A stretch of 64,000 nucleotides of DNA from CAXBNB01 sp040222275 (lineage in GTDB: Bacteria; Bacteroidota; Bacteroidia; Cytophagales; Cyclobacteriaceae), in assembly GCA_040222275.1 (NCBI GenBank), contig JAVKDJ010000045.1, positions 248,001 through 312,000 on the forward strand. The letters run 5' to 3'. A model generated the notes under the pieces. The model worked only from the letters and a program-made list of their open reading frames with translations, was not told where the DNA came from and ran no database searches. Within the stretch, counting starts at the first letter, position 1, and every line of letters starts with the position of its first letter. A program made the translations under genes and the position numbers. Of the stretch, positions 1 to 8,843 are shown one piece after another.

Positions 1-96
1 GCCCTTGACACTGTAGAAGGCGATATTTTCAATTCCTTTGCTAAATCAATAATAGTAACAGACCCTGACATAAATAATATTATAAGCTTGCGGTAA
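1..96 (+). CDS. 3' end of a truncated coding sequence
   Basis: An open frame enters from the left edge (frame 1) and ends at TAA 94-96, giving 31 residues that end in NNIISLR. The composition is protein-like, and a stop followed by an AT-rich spacer and a promoter for the next gene fits the end of a gene. The fragment is too short to assign to a family. It could be a chance open frame. Confidence 0.4.
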   Translation, partial: ALDTVEGDIFNSFAKSIIVTDPDINNIISLR

Positions 97-259
97 ATAT
101 AGAAAATCCACCCTTACCTGCCACTCTCTTTTGATTTCACCCGGCTGATATTATTGTGATGCCCATCCCGTGGTTGCCAACCATCCAGTCAAAAAACCCT
201 CTTTCACCACAAAATGACCAACTTCGAGGTTGTTGCTTAAAATTTTAAAAGATTAGCTG

Positions 260-267
260 TAGTTTTG
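260..267 (+). promoter_or_regulatory. Putative -7 promoter element of the PfkB kinase gene
   Basis: TAGTTTTG matches the Bacteroidota -7 consensus TAnnTTTG and lies 27 nt before the chosen ATG. A TTG at 233-235 could be the -33 element, but the 24-nt spacer is long. Position and motif are seen; function is inferred. Confidence 0.45.
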
Positions 268-294
268 CACGCTATTTTGAAAAAAACAGAGAGG

Positions 295-1176
295 ATGTCA
301 AATATCAGTACCATAGGACATATTACCAAAGACAGGGTAATTACAGTTGATTCAGAAAGATATATGCCCGGAGGCACGGCCTATTATTTCAGCAAAGCGC
401 TCAATAGGCTAAATGGTGTTTTCGACCTCATCACGGCTGTGGGGGAGGAAGAGAAAAAAGTTGTGAAAGAATTGGAGGATGACGGCATTCGTGTGATTTC
501 GCTTCCTAGTGAACATTCTGTGTTCTTTGAAAATATCTACGGTAAGAACCAGGACAACCGCGAGCAAAATGTGCTGGCGAAAGCCGAGCCATTTACCACT
601 GAAAATGTACCCTATATCCAGGCCGATTATATTCACCTGGGGCCCCTTTTAAACGACGACATTTCCCTGGGCCTGATCGAAAAACTGGCTGAAAGTGGGA
701 AAATATCACTTGACATTCAGGGTTTTCTCAGACACACGGAGAATAAAAAGGTAATTTATTCTGACTGGGCAGACAAAAAGGAGGGTTTGGCGCATGTCCA
801 CACCCTAAAGGCCAATGAAAAGGAAACAGCCATTATCTCTGGCAAAAAAGATTTTAAAGAAGCCGCTTTGGTTTTGGCCGACCTGGGTGTCAAAGAAGTA
901 ATCATCACCCTTGGAAGCCATGGCTCCATCATCTATGCCGATGAAATATTCCATGAAATCCCTGCTTATGCACCATCCGATGTAGTGGATGCCACTGGAT
1001 GTGGCGATACTTATATGGCGGGCTACTTGTATCAAAGAGAGCAGGGCGCTTCGATCGACGAAGCTGGCAGGTTTGCTGCTGCTATGGCCACTTTGAAAAT
1101 CCAGTCGTTTGGCCCGTTTAACAAAAGCGAAAAAGATGCACTGGAGCTCATTGACTCCTGTGAAGTGCTGAAGTAA
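295..1176 (+). CDS. PfkB-family carbohydrate kinase
   Basis: A 293-residue cytoplasmic kinase of the ribokinase/PfkB fold, which phosphorylates a sugar or nucleoside with ATP. An N-terminal glycine pair (YMPGGTAYYF, about residue 25) is the usual substrate-binding GG. Near the C-terminus, DATGCGDTYMAG is the PfkB signature containing the catalytic Asp (the GAGD anion hole reads GCGD here). The open frame extends upstream to 265, but that stretch overlaps the -7 element, so the ATG at 295 is preferred. The gene stands alone, with a short hairpin at its stop. The substrate cannot be told from sequence; ribokinase-like or inosine/adenosine kinase-like roles are possible. Confidence 0.85.
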   Translation: MSNISTIGHITKDRVITVDSERYMPGGTAYYFSKALNRLNGVFDLITAVGEEEKKVVKELEDDGIRVISLPSEHSVFFENIYGKNQDNREQNVLAKAEPFTTENVPYIQADYIHLGPLLNDDISLGLIEKLAESGKISLDIQGFLRHTENKKVIYSDWADKKEGLAHVHTLKANEKETAIISGKKDFKEAALVLADLGVKEVIITLGSHGSIIYADEIFHEIPAYAPSDVVDATGCGDTYMAGYLYQREQGASIDEAGRFAAAMATLKIQSFGPFNKSEKDALELIDSCEVLK

Positions 1177-1190
1177 AACCTTGAGGTTTT
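1175..1190 (+). terminator. Small hairpin at the end of the PfkB gene
   Basis: AAAACC (1175-1180), loop TTGA, GGTTTT (1185-1190). It starts inside the TAA stop codon and ends in a short T run. The stem is weak but the position is right for a terminator. Confidence 0.4.
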
Positions 1191-1444
1191 GTTATAGATA
1201 AAATACCGCCTCATGAGTGGGGATCAAGTGTAAAACCTGAGGGGTAATCGTATCCTTCTAAGAAAGCTAAAAGGTAAATTTAGCAGATCTTAATAATTTT
1301 TTGTTTGCGGTTCGGATTGTTCCTTCCCAGTCGACAGGTGCTTTACTACGCAATGACACACGTCCAAAATAGGCACAAACCTTTAGGAACCACTTTTTAG
1401 AAAGTAGGATGTCCATTAGGACTCTACCAACGACCACTCAAAGC

Positions 1445-1551
1445 GTCATGTCGCAATGCAATGGAGACATCTTTACCGAAACAAAGAACTGTGCAATTGG
1501 TAAAGATTCCTTCCTGCCTCGCCGAAGGCGGGCGCTTTGCTGCGGAATGAC
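1445..1551. repeat. REP-like imperfect inverted repeat
   Basis: Outer arms GTCATG-TCGCA (from 1445) and TGCGGAATGAC (1541-1551) are complementary with small differences, and ATCTTTACC (1469-1477) pairs with GGTAAAGAT (1499-1507). The right half carries the GC-rich core CCTGCCTCGCCGAAGGCG (from 1513), which resembles elements near 47.57 kb. The layout resembles dispersed intergenic repeats common in Bacteroidota. No transposase is adjacent. Confidence 0.6.
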
Positions 1552-1702
1552 TTTCCCGAAACTAGTGCAAACCTTCAAACATCTTTTTTTTAAAACTAAA
1601 TTAGACTTTTTCTGGATACCCCACAGAAATTCTGCTTGATCCATGAGTAGCAGGGGTTACTTTTATGAATCAAATGGAAAACCTACGCCTTTGACCAAGC
1701 AC

Positions 1703-1742
1703 AAAAAAAACCCGCTGAAACCACTTGAGGGTTTGCAGCGGG
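1703..1742 (-). terminator. Orphan hairpin with U tract on the minus strand
   Basis: CCCGCTG (1711-1717) pairs with CAGCGGG (1736-1742), and inner AAACC pairs with GGTTT across a small loop with one bulged base. A run of A lies just left of the stem, so the minus-strand RNA would read stem then U tract, like an intrinsic terminator. No minus-strand gene ends here. Confidence 0.4.
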
Positions 1743-1861
1743 AGTTAATTACCAGCTATGGAAATCTTTATATATATTGAGCTTATATCGTCTATGCAAT
1801 ACTAACAAGAGATTTGGTAAATGGGGTTAAATGTCCGTTTATGATCCATATTCTATCATGA

Positions 1862-3973
1862 ATGATGAATAGCTGTCCGTCAATGATTTTAACAATATCG
1901 AAATTCCTGCCTATTTCCAGGTTATTGTGCCTTTTTTTACTTTTATCCCTTGCTTTTCCAAAATACACCAATGGAAAAAACCCTAAAATAGACAGCCTGG
2001 AGAGTCAATTGGACAATGCAAAAAACGATTCGACCAGGTTCAATATATTGTACGATTTGTACTATTACTACTATGAAACTGACTTGGAAGTGGCTTCAAA
2101 ATGGGCCGAAGAGGTCATCGCTTTAAAAAAAACCATAACAGATAAGCGCTTGCTGGCGAAAGTATATTCGTTGATAGCTGACTACAAGGGCGTAATGGGA
2201 AACCATATTGATTCGAAAAACCATTATCAAAAGGCCCTGGAATTGAACATTGAACTGGAAGACACCATGGGCCTTTCGGGTGCCTTGTTTAATCTCGGAG
2301 TAACCCACGATTTTCTCGGTGATTATGTCAGCGCCCTTAGCTATTACCAGCAATCGCTCGACCTGGCCGAGTACCTTCACGACCGGGAAGGTGAAGCCGA
2401 AATTTTGGGAAATATAGGTGTTCTGTACAGCAACCAACAGGATTATGACAATTCCATCCGGTATTTTCAGGAGTCCCTGAAAATAAACCAAGAACTCAAA
2501 GATCAGGAAGCCATTTGCCTCGACCTTGGCAATTTAGGGGCAGTATATCACGACTATGGCCTGGCGGACAATGATACCGCTAAAATCAACCTTGCCATCG
2601 ACCATTATAAGCAAGCATTGGACATTCAAAAAAAACTGAACAACACTGGCTTCATAGGATGGATAAAGGCCAACCTTGGTTTGATGTATATAGAGCAACA
2701 GGACTTTGAAAGAGGTATGGAACACCTCCTGGATGCCCTCAACATTTCAATATCTACCAAAGACAAAATAGCTCAGGCCACTGCCTATGGAAATATAGGT
2801 GAAGCTTATTTTTATCAAAAGAACTATCAACAGGCTCTGACCAACTACCAAAAATCCCATCAACTGGGGATAGAATCGAACGACAAACTGACAACATTGG
2901 CGGCATACGAAGGCCTGTCCCAAATCTATGAAAAATTGGGTAACTATAAGCTGGCATACGAATACCATGAGAAGTTTAAGGCGGCTCAGGATAGCCTGTA
3001 CAACATAGACAGGAACACCAAATTCAACGAACTCATGGCCCTTTACGACTCGGAGAAAAAAGAGCTACAAATTCAAAACCTGGAGCGAGACAGGGAATTT
3101 CATGCTTTGGAACTCAAATACCAAAAGTCACAGAAGCAGCTCTACCTGATCACAGCCAGTATAATGGCCGTACTGTCCCTTCTCCTATTCTTCTTTTATT
3201 TGGATTCTAGAAATACGAAGGTCAAACTGGAAAAAAACAATGAAGACCTGGTGCGTTATCAAAAAGAATTGTCCGATCTCAACACTACCAAGGATCGGTT
3301 TTTCGCTATTATTGCCCATGACTTGAGAGGAGCCATCACATCGTTTCAGGGCATTGGGCAGGTGATCAAAAACCACCTGGCCAAAAACAGGTTGGAGCGG
3401 ATTGGTGTAGTGGCTGACCGAATAGATCGCTCAGCCTCCCGACTCAACCACCTATTAGACAACTTGCTCAACTGGTCGGTCACACAGCTTGATGGTGTTC
3501 CTTTTGCCCCAAGAAAACTCCTTCTGGTCAATATAGTAGAGCAAACCATAGATCCGTTTCAGCAATCAGCCCAAGCCAAAAACATTACCATTTCCATTGA
3601 TTTGCCCAAAGATCTGTACGTTTTGGCCGATCCCAATGGGCTAAGTGTAATTTTGAGGAATCTACTGGACAATGCTGTCAAGTTCACCGGGGAAGACGGC
3701 AAGGTCCACCTTAAAGCCGAAGCAGGGCACAACGAGGTTGTCGTGAGCATTTCAGATAATGGGATAGGGATACCGCAGGAAAAAATTGACCAAATATTTG
3801 ACCTGGACCCACGTAAGAGTATATCTGGGGCATCAGGCGAAAAGGGCACAGGGCTGGGACTCCTCCTTTGTCAGGAGTTTATCAAGCTGCACAAAGGCAC
3901 CATTTGGGTTGAAAGTAAACCCAATAGTGGTTCTACTTTCTACTTCAAAATCCCAATACCATCCGAAAGTTGA
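1862..3973 (+). CDS. TPR-containing sensor histidine kinase
   Basis: A 703-residue membrane histidine kinase. A hydrophobic signal/anchor (about residues 12-35) precedes a periplasmic array of about seven tetratricopeptide repeats (about 45-390, e.g. GALFNLGVTHDFLGDY). Next come a coiled stretch and one membrane segment (about 426-447). The kinase core has the H-box FFAIIAHDLRG (His486), an N-box NLLDNAVKFT, a G1 box SDNGIGIP and a G2 box GTGLGL, so it should be active. No response regulator is adjacent, so its partner is unknown. The start could be ATG 1862 or ATG 1883; the latter still keeps the signal segment. The TPR region probably senses a protein or peptide ligand (inference). Confidence 0.88.
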   Translation: MMNSCPSMILTISKFLPISRLLCLFLLLSLAFPKYTNGKNPKIDSLESQLDNAKNDSTRFNILYDLYYYYYETDLEVASKWAEEVIALKKTITDKRLLAKVYSLIADYKGVMGNHIDSKNHYQKALELNIELEDTMGLSGALFNLGVTHDFLGDYVSALSYYQQSLDLAEYLHDREGEAEILGNIGVLYSNQQDYDNSIRYFQESLKINQELKDQEAICLDLGNLGAVYHDYGLADNDTAKINLAIDHYKQALDIQKKLNNTGFIGWIKANLGLMYIEQQDFERGMEHLLDALNISISTKDKIAQATAYGNIGEAYFYQKNYQQALTNYQKSHQLGIESNDKLTTLAAYEGLSQIYEKLGNYKLAYEYHEKFKAAQDSLYNIDRNTKFNELMALYDSEKKELQIQNLERDREFHALELKYQKSQKQLYLITASIMAVLSLLLFFFYLDSRNTKVKLEKNNEDLVRYQKELSDLNTTKDRFFAIIAHDLRGAITSFQGIGQVIKNHLAKNRLERIGVVADRIDRSASRLNHLLDNLLNWSVTQLDGVPFAPRKLLLVNIVEQTIDPFQQSAQAKNITISIDLPKDLYVLADPNGLSVILRNLLDNAVKFTGEDGKVHLKAEAGHNEVVVSISDNGIGIPQEKIDQIFDLDPRKSISGASGEKGTGLGLLLCQEFIKLHKGTIWVESKPNSGSTFYFKIPIPSES

Positions 3974-4066
3974 TAATACCTGAAACCAGTAGCTGATTTT
4001 TCCTTTTTTGTACCAACTCGCCCCTAAAATCTTATGGCCACATGCGGTGGCTCCTTATTTTATAGC

Positions 4067-4074
4067 TAATCTTG
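4067..4074 (+). promoter_or_regulatory. Possible -7 element of the thioesterase gene
   Basis: TAATCTTG differs from TAnnTTTG at one position, is followed by CAC, and lies 26 nt before ATG 4101. No clear -33 element was identified. Confidence 0.3.
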
Positions 4075-4100
4075 CACTTAAAATTCACCACTTTAGAGCC

Positions 4101-4661
4101 ATGTCGAAATTTGAGTCCCGAACAGTGAGCCAGTCCATGGTCACCATCACAGAACTAATGATTCCTTCCTATGCCAATTTTGGTGGTAAAATACACGGGG
4201 GCATATTGCTTTCCCTAATGGACAAAGCTGCCTACGCAGCAGCCACCAAACACAGTGGGGCCTATTGTGTTACTGTTTCTGTGGACAATGTCAATTTCCG
4301 GCAACCGGTGGAAGTTGGTGACCTGGTGTCACTTAAAGCATCAGTGAATTACGTGGGCAGGTCTTCCATGGTGGTGGGCATTCGCGTTGAGGCCGAAAAT
4401 GTAAAACAAGGCCTGGTAAAACATACCAATACCAGCTATTTCACCATGGTGGCCAAGGACGACAATGGCCAGCTTATCCAGGTGCCCAAGCTCAAGCTGG
4501 AAACTGCGCAGGAAGTAAGGCGTTTCGTCTCTGCCATCACCCGTAAGAACAAGAATTTTGAGTTTCAGAAAGATTACATTGAAAACAAAAAAAGTTTTTC
4601 ACTGGAAACCGAGATTGAAAGAATCAAGGGGGAAAACTGTGTTATCGACATCATAAGTTGA
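4101..4661 (+). CDS. Acyl-CoA thioesterase, hotdog fold
   Basis: A 186-residue protein. An open frame begins at 4008, but residues before MSKFESRTVSQS look non-coding and overlap the likely promoter, so ATG 4101 is chosen. The motif NFGGKIHGGILLSLMD is the hallmark of YciA/BFIT-type acyl-CoA hydrolases, where the Asp and the glycine-rich helix start form the active site. The hotdog domain covers about residues 10-125 (VTVSVDNVNFRQPVEVGD is the central strand). The last 50 residues are a charged tail of unknown role. The family hydrolyses acyl-CoA to free acid plus CoA in the cytoplasm. Chain-length specificity cannot be read from sequence. Confidence 0.88.
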   Translation: MSKFESRTVSQSMVTITELMIPSYANFGGKIHGGILLSLMDKAAYAAATKHSGAYCVTVSVDNVNFRQPVEVGDLVSLKASVNYVGRSSMVVGIRVEAENVKQGLVKHTNTSYFTMVAKDDNGQLIQVPKLKLETAQEVRRFVSAITRKNKNFEFQKDYIENKKSFSLETEIERIKGENCVIDIIS

Positions 4662-4970
4662 TTATCCTTCCCAAAAATTCACATGGAGTTGGTTGCATTC
4701 TCCGATTCCCACCATCCATTTCACTGCTTTTTTGGCAGAGTTTACCATTCTATTCTTAGAAGAAAACGCTATATTTATATCTTCCAACAATTTGGTCACC
4801 CCACTCAAACAATAATTAGGACACATCAGGTCATAAGTTGTTGCCCTCAGGCTACTTCTATAGCGGTTAAACAGGCGTTTTGTTATTAATTAGCTCAAGT
4901 CAATGGGCTGTAATTAGGAACTTCGGTTCTTTAGTGAACTATATATTACACTAATCTAAACTTTTTCGAT
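4662..4970. other. Gene-free spacer
   Basis: 309 bp between the thioesterase and the methyltransferase. A 68-codon frame at 4683-4889 has no recognisable family or coding character and is not called. Nothing else of note was seen. Confidence 0.5.
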
Positions 4971-6008
4971 ATGGAAACCACCACGCAAACCCGAATCACC
5001 CCAGCCAAAATAATTGAAACAGGAATGGCCTTCTGGCCTTCCAAAACATTGCTCACCGCCGTGAAAATGGAGCTTTTCACCCTACTCGCCAAAAGGGGGC
5101 TTTCAGGTTCGGAAATTATGAAAAACCTGGGCTTGCACGAAAGAAGTATTTATGATTTTTTGGATACCCTTGTAGCGTTGGGGTTTTTAGAAAGGGCGGG
5201 GTTCAAAGAATCTGCCACTTATAGCAATGCACAGGATAGCGACCTTTTTCTGGACAAAAACAAGCCCTCGTACGTGGGGGGCATATTGGAGATGGCCAAC
5301 AACAGGTTGTACCCCTTTTGGGGCAATCTCGAAGAAGGACTGAAGACTGGGCTGCCACAAAACGAATCCAAAGGAGGTGGCAAACCTCTATTTGAGGAAT
5401 TGTACGCTGATGAAGCCAGATTGAAAGAATTTTTAAATGCTATGAACGGCATTCAAATGGGCAATTTCATGGTTTTGGCCAATCAATTTGATTTTTCAAC
5501 CTACAACACCCACTGTGATATCGGGGGAGCCGGTGGCCATCTCGCGGCACAGGTAGCCATGAGCAACCCACACATGGCATGCACGGTGTTTGACCTGCCA
5601 AAAGTATGTGAAGTAGCAGGTGAAAACATAGCGGCTATGGGGTTGAATGGAAAAGTAAAAATCCACCCTGGAGACTTTTTCGAGGACGATTTTCCAAGAG
5701 CCGATGTGATCACCATGGGCATGATCCTGCACGACTGGGGCACTAAGGATAAAAAAATGTTGATCAAAAAAGCCTATGATGCGCTTTCGGACAATGGGAA
5801 GTTTGTAGTGATCGAAAATGTGATCGATGATGAGCGCAAGAAAAATGCCTTTGGGCTGATGATGTCCCTGAACATGCTGATAGAAACTGATGAGGGTTAC
5901 GATTTTTCAGCCAGTGATTTCAATGAATGGGCAAGTGAAGTTGGATTCAAAGATATCATTGTGATGCCGTTGACTGGTCCCACAAGTGCTATTATAGCAT
6001 CGAAATAA
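4971..6008 (+). CDS. SAM-dependent O-methyltransferase (family 2 type)
   Basis: A 345-residue cytoplasmic methyltransferase with the two-part layout of small-molecule O-methyltransferases. An N-terminal winged-helix dimerisation domain (about 10-90, LSGSEIMKNLGLHERSIYDF) is followed by a Rossmann SAM domain. SAM-binding motif I is CDIGGAGGHLAAQ (about 183-195), an acidic loop follows (TVFDLPKV), and MILHDWG carries the His expected to act as base in this family (LHDW). Relatives methylate polyketides, carotenoids, hydroxyindoles or tetrapyrrole-like compounds. No biosynthetic neighbours are present, so the substrate is unknown. It is a single-gene unit followed by a 10-bp inverted repeat. Confidence 0.85.
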   Translation: METTTQTRITPAKIIETGMAFWPSKTLLTAVKMELFTLLAKRGLSGSEIMKNLGLHERSIYDFLDTLVALGFLERAGFKESATYSNAQDSDLFLDKNKPSYVGGILEMANNRLYPFWGNLEEGLKTGLPQNESKGGGKPLFEELYADEARLKEFLNAMNGIQMGNFMVLANQFDFSTYNTHCDIGGAGGHLAAQVAMSNPHMACTVFDLPKVCEVAGENIAAMGLNGKVKIHPGDFFEDDFPRADVITMGMILHDWGTKDKKMLIKKAYDALSDNGKFVVIENVIDDERKKNAFGLMMSLNMLIETDEGYDFSASDFNEWASEVGFKDIIVMPLTGPTSAIIASK

Positions 6009-6027
6009 TGAACGCTATAGAATCCCT

Positions 6028-6075
6028 CATGCTGACAGTTTTTTTATTGCATACCCATGCCCGATTGTCAGCATG
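6028..6075. terminator. 10-bp inverted repeat between convergent genes
   Basis: CATGCTGACA (6028-6037) and TGTCAGCATG (6066-6075) are perfectly complementary around a 28-nt loop that contains a T7 run. It lies between the stops of the methyltransferase and the minus-strand response regulator. A terminator is the simplest reading, but a U tract after the stem is lacking on both strands. Confidence 0.4.
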
Positions 6076-6104
6076 ATCCATAATAGTTTCATTGCAAAAA
6101 AGCA

Positions 6105-6857
6105 CTAAAACCCCAGGGCTTCTTTCAACCTGCCGTACCCAGACCTACTCACCGATAATTGTGTACCGTCGTGAAGCAGCACAACGTAGCTGTCTTTCTC
6201 CATTGGCTCCAGCCGGGCTATTTCCTTCACCCTCACAATATAAGACCGGTGAACCCTTACAAAATCAGCCTCCGGCAATTGTGATTCATAGAATTTCATG
6301 GTGTTTTGCTTCAGAAAATTGCCTTCTATAGTGTGCAACCGAACATAGTCATCCATCGCTTCTATGTACCTGATCTTTTCAGTGGCAATAATGTGTATCT
6401 TGCTGCCAGTCTTCACCACCACCCGCGATAGCCTGTTTTCCCCCGTCGGTTGGTTTGAAACTAGTTTTGAAACATCTGTCTTCCCTTTATCAGCGGACAG
6501 CACCCTGTCTTTAGCTTTCCCCAGGGCAACAAAAAATCGTTCTTTCGAATAGGGCTTGAGCAAGTAATCCACTGCGTTTTGTTCAAATGCCTTGATGGCA
6601 AATTCATCGTAGGCTGTGCTGAAAACAATTTCGGGCGGCCTATCCAGCAATTCCAGCAATTCAAAGCCTGTCAGTTTGGGCATTTGAACATCCAAAAAGA
6701 CAATGTCTGGTGACAACTCCTGTATTGCCTTCAGGCCCTCGAAACCATTGTCACACTCCCCAACTACATCTACCGATGCATCTTCTTTTAGGAAGGCTTT
6801 GATCACCTCCCTTGCCAGAGCTTCGTCATCAACAATAAGTACTTTAACTACGCTCAT
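6105..6857 (-). CDS. LytTR-family response regulator
   Basis: A 250-residue two-component regulator. The receiver domain (1-120) has acidic residues D10/D11, phospho-acceptor D56 (IVFLDVQMP), the conserved Thr in FSTAYDEF (about 81) and Lys in LLKPYSKE (about 101). The C-terminal LytTR DNA-binding domain (about 145-248) has the typical IRYIEAMDDYVRLHT and VRVHRSYIV motifs. Its start overlaps the end of the LytS-like kinase by 14 nt, so the two are translationally linked and clearly cognate. Together with the upstream LiaF-like protein it looks like a cell-envelope sensing unit (inference). Confidence 0.93.
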   Translation of the reverse strand: MSVVKVLIVDDEALAREVIKAFLKEDASVDVVGECDNGFEGLKAIQELSPDIVFLDVQMPKLTGFELLELLDRPPEIVFSTAYDEFAIKAFEQNAVDYLLKPYSKERFFVALGKAKDRVLSADKGKTDVSKLVSNQPTGENRLSRVVVKTGSKIHIIATEKIRYIEAMDDYVRLHTIEGNFLKQNTMKFYESQLPEADFVRVHRSYIVRVKEIARLEPMEKDSYVVLLHDGTQLSVSRSGYGRLKEALGF

Positions 6858-7908
6858 TTTCGAGTTCCTTCAATGGAAATTTGAGTATGACACTAAAAAT
6901 ATCTTCTTTTTTTACTACCTGCAAAAGATCGTTTCTACCATAAACCAGTTGCAGTCGTTTTCGGATATTGCTCAAGCCTATGCCCTCCCCGGTCTGCGGT
7001 ATGGATTCCGGGTCGAAATTGTTGGAGATACTCAAGGCCAGGAATCCGTTTGCCAACTCACAACTCAAGGTAATGGTCACGATTCCCATACTTTCATAAA
7101 CCCCATATTTTATGGCGTTTTCAAACAACGGCTGCAATATCAAATTAGGCACCATAACATTCAGGCAGGTATCTTCTACCTCATATACTGTTTTAAGTTT
7201 TTCACCAAACCTGACTTTTTCAATGTCCAGGTAAAGTTGTGCATGCTGTAGTTCCTCCCCCAATGGATTCATTTCCCTGCTGTCTTTCCCAATGGAATAC
7301 CTCAAAAACCCGCTCAACTTGATCACCATTTCCCGTGCCTTTTCAGGGCTGGAAATGGTCAGTGCGCTGATGGAATTGAGGCTGTTGAATATAAAATGGG
7401 GATCGATCTGGGATTTGAGCGTTTTTAACTCTGATTCATTCAGCAACGCTTTCAGTGCCAGTTCATTGTCTTCCTTTTCCCTCAAGTCGAGATAATAATG
7501 GATGAGGTAAAACGTGAGCACCACCACTGCATAATACATGAGGCCAACGATCATCCTCCATAAGTTGGTGGATTGTAAAAATTCCAGGTATTCGGGGCGG
7601 TTAACAAGAAACACCGTCAAAATCAATCGAGACACAGTAACCCAAAAAACAACTGCAATGAGCGAGGCTACCACATGTGTGGCCACCAGGGATATCCAGT
7701 CTCTTTTATCCACATTGACAAAACGGATCAGATACCAAAATCCTGGTGCTATAGTTCCGAAAAGAAGGCTGTGCACCAACCCATCTAGCAGGGCAAGTTC
7801 AATCACCAGGCCCGAATGAAACAGCACATAGACATGGGCTGTACAAATCACAGCCCACACCAGGGTATAATACTTGTAGCCAGAACTTTCTAATATTGGG
7901 TGGTTCAT
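6844..7908 (-). CDS. LytS-type sensor histidine kinase (His_kinase family)
   Basis: A 354-residue inner-membrane kinase. Four hydrophobic segments lie at about 13-32, 36-60, 72-100 and 118-140. A coiled linker leads to the His_kinase domain, whose H-box is SQIDPHFIFNSLNS (His171), followed by NLILQPLFENAIKYGV (N-box) and GEGIGLSNIRKRL (G-box). There is no large periplasmic sensor, so sensing probably occurs within the membrane or through a partner. The gene overlaps the response regulator downstream and lies 28 nt after the LiaF-like gene, so all three are likely one operon. Confidence 0.92.
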   Translation of the reverse strand: MNHPILESSGYKYYTLVWAVICTAHVYVLFHSGLVIELALLDGLVHSLLFGTIAPGFWYLIRFVNVDKRDWISLVATHVVASLIAVVFWVTVSRLILTVFLVNRPEYLEFLQSTNLWRMIVGLMYYAVVVLTFYLIHYYLDLREKEDNELALKALLNESELKTLKSQIDPHFIFNSLNSISALTISSPEKAREMVIKLSGFLRYSIGKDSREMNPLGEELQHAQLYLDIEKVRFGEKLKTVYEVEDTCLNVMVPNLILQPLFENAIKYGVYESMGIVTITLSCELANGFLALSISNNFDPESIPQTGEGIGLSNIRKRLQLVYGRNDLLQVVKKEDIFSVILKFPLKELENERS

Positions 7909-7936
7909 ACGAACGGATTACCTAACTGAACCGCAG

Positions 7937-8635
7937 CTATACACTTTTGATTTCCCCACCACCAAACATAACAAATCCTTTGATCCTAAGTACTTTGTCT
8001 GGATTTGGCGAGACATTCGAAGTAAATGGACGCTTATCTGAATAGCCGCCAAAAATGATAAAACTGTCCATGATGATTGTCCAATCGCTTGGCACTATCA
8101 GGGTGCTGCCTCCAAACATACAAAAAACGTCCAATATATTTTCATCAGGTGATAATTCTGCATTGAGGAAGTTGATTTTAGACCCACCAAAAAGGGAAGT
8201 GATTTTCCCTCCTTTGAAATTCCGGGAAGTAATCGTTTTTTCAGATCCTCCCAAAATAGACACTTCATCAATATACTCGTCATCGGTGGTGCCCGCCCTT
8301 TGCGACTGATACCCCTCGTGCCGCCTTTTCATCAATATAGAAACCCCTATGGCAATGAGTATCAGCGGCCACCAATCACGGATGTAAATATGGGGCCACA
8401 GAAAAACCTGCGGCAGTAGCGATATTGCCCCTATTGCAAGAAATACCACGCCTGCCCTCCTACCGGTAGCAAGCATGGCCCCACCTATCAAAATGAAGAT
8501 CATCTCCCAGTCGAAGAAATAATGTGGAATGAAGGATGGAATAAAATGTAAGTTTCTGAGAAGGTAGTAGCCGCCAATGGCCACTAACACCACACCAATC
8601 CAGGCGTTTCTACTTGTATTTCTGTTTGTTTTCAT
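7937..8635 (-). CDS. LiaF-like membrane protein with beta-solenoid tail
   Basis: A 232-residue protein. The N-terminal half has about four membrane segments (10-30, 38-55, 60-78, 85-103), resembling the LiaI/LiaF-like DUF5668 region. The C-terminal half (about 125-232) repeats an aromatic-Gly-Gly unit every 20-30 residues (ILGGSE, LFGGSK, MFGGST, IFGGYS, MFGGGE), as in LiaF-type C-terminal domains that fold as a right-handed beta structure. LiaF in Firmicutes inhibits its cognate kinase under non-stress conditions. A similar job here for the adjacent LytS/LytR pair is inference from family and context. First gene of the likely three-gene operon. Confidence 0.8.
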   Translation of the reverse strand: MKTNRNTSRNAWIGVVLVAIGGYYLLRNLHFIPSFIPHYFFDWEMIFILIGGAMLATGRRAGVVFLAIGAISLLPQVFLWPHIYIRDWWPLILIAIGVSILMKRRHEGYQSQRAGTTDDEYIDEVSILGGSEKTITSRNFKGGKITSLFGGSKINFLNAELSPDENILDVFCMFGGSTLIVPSDWTIIMDSFIIFGGYSDKRPFTSNVSPNPDKVLRIKGFVMFGGGEIKSV

Positions 8636-8843
8636 GGAATTATTTTTAGTTTTTGGTAAATGTATGGGCAGTCGCCAATGAAAACCAGGGCAAATCGGTA
8701 AACGAACAGGATTTACCGGTAAGCTGCAGTTCTTTTAGTGTTGGTGTTTGGGTTAAAAAATTATTGATTGCATTCAGGTCTCCACAAAATCAATTAACAT
8801 TACGATTTAAAGTAGATTATCAAAATATTCAAATTAAAATTCA

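Larger units (their letters stand above)
1177..1861. other. Gene-free spacer with a REP-like repeat
   Basis: About 685 bp without a convincing gene. It holds an imperfect long inverted repeat (1445-1551) and a hairpin with a one-sided A run (1703-1742). A 76-codon open frame at 1409-1639 lies across the repeat and looks like a chance frame. No tRNA or clear promoter was recognised. Confidence 0.6.

Noticed and set aside
1409..1639. 76-codon open frame in the first large spacer
   Set aside because: It runs through the REP-like inverted repeat and has no recognisable domain or start signals.
4683..4889. 68-codon open frame after the thioesterase
   Set aside because: No family resemblance, low coding character and no promoter or neighbour that would support it.
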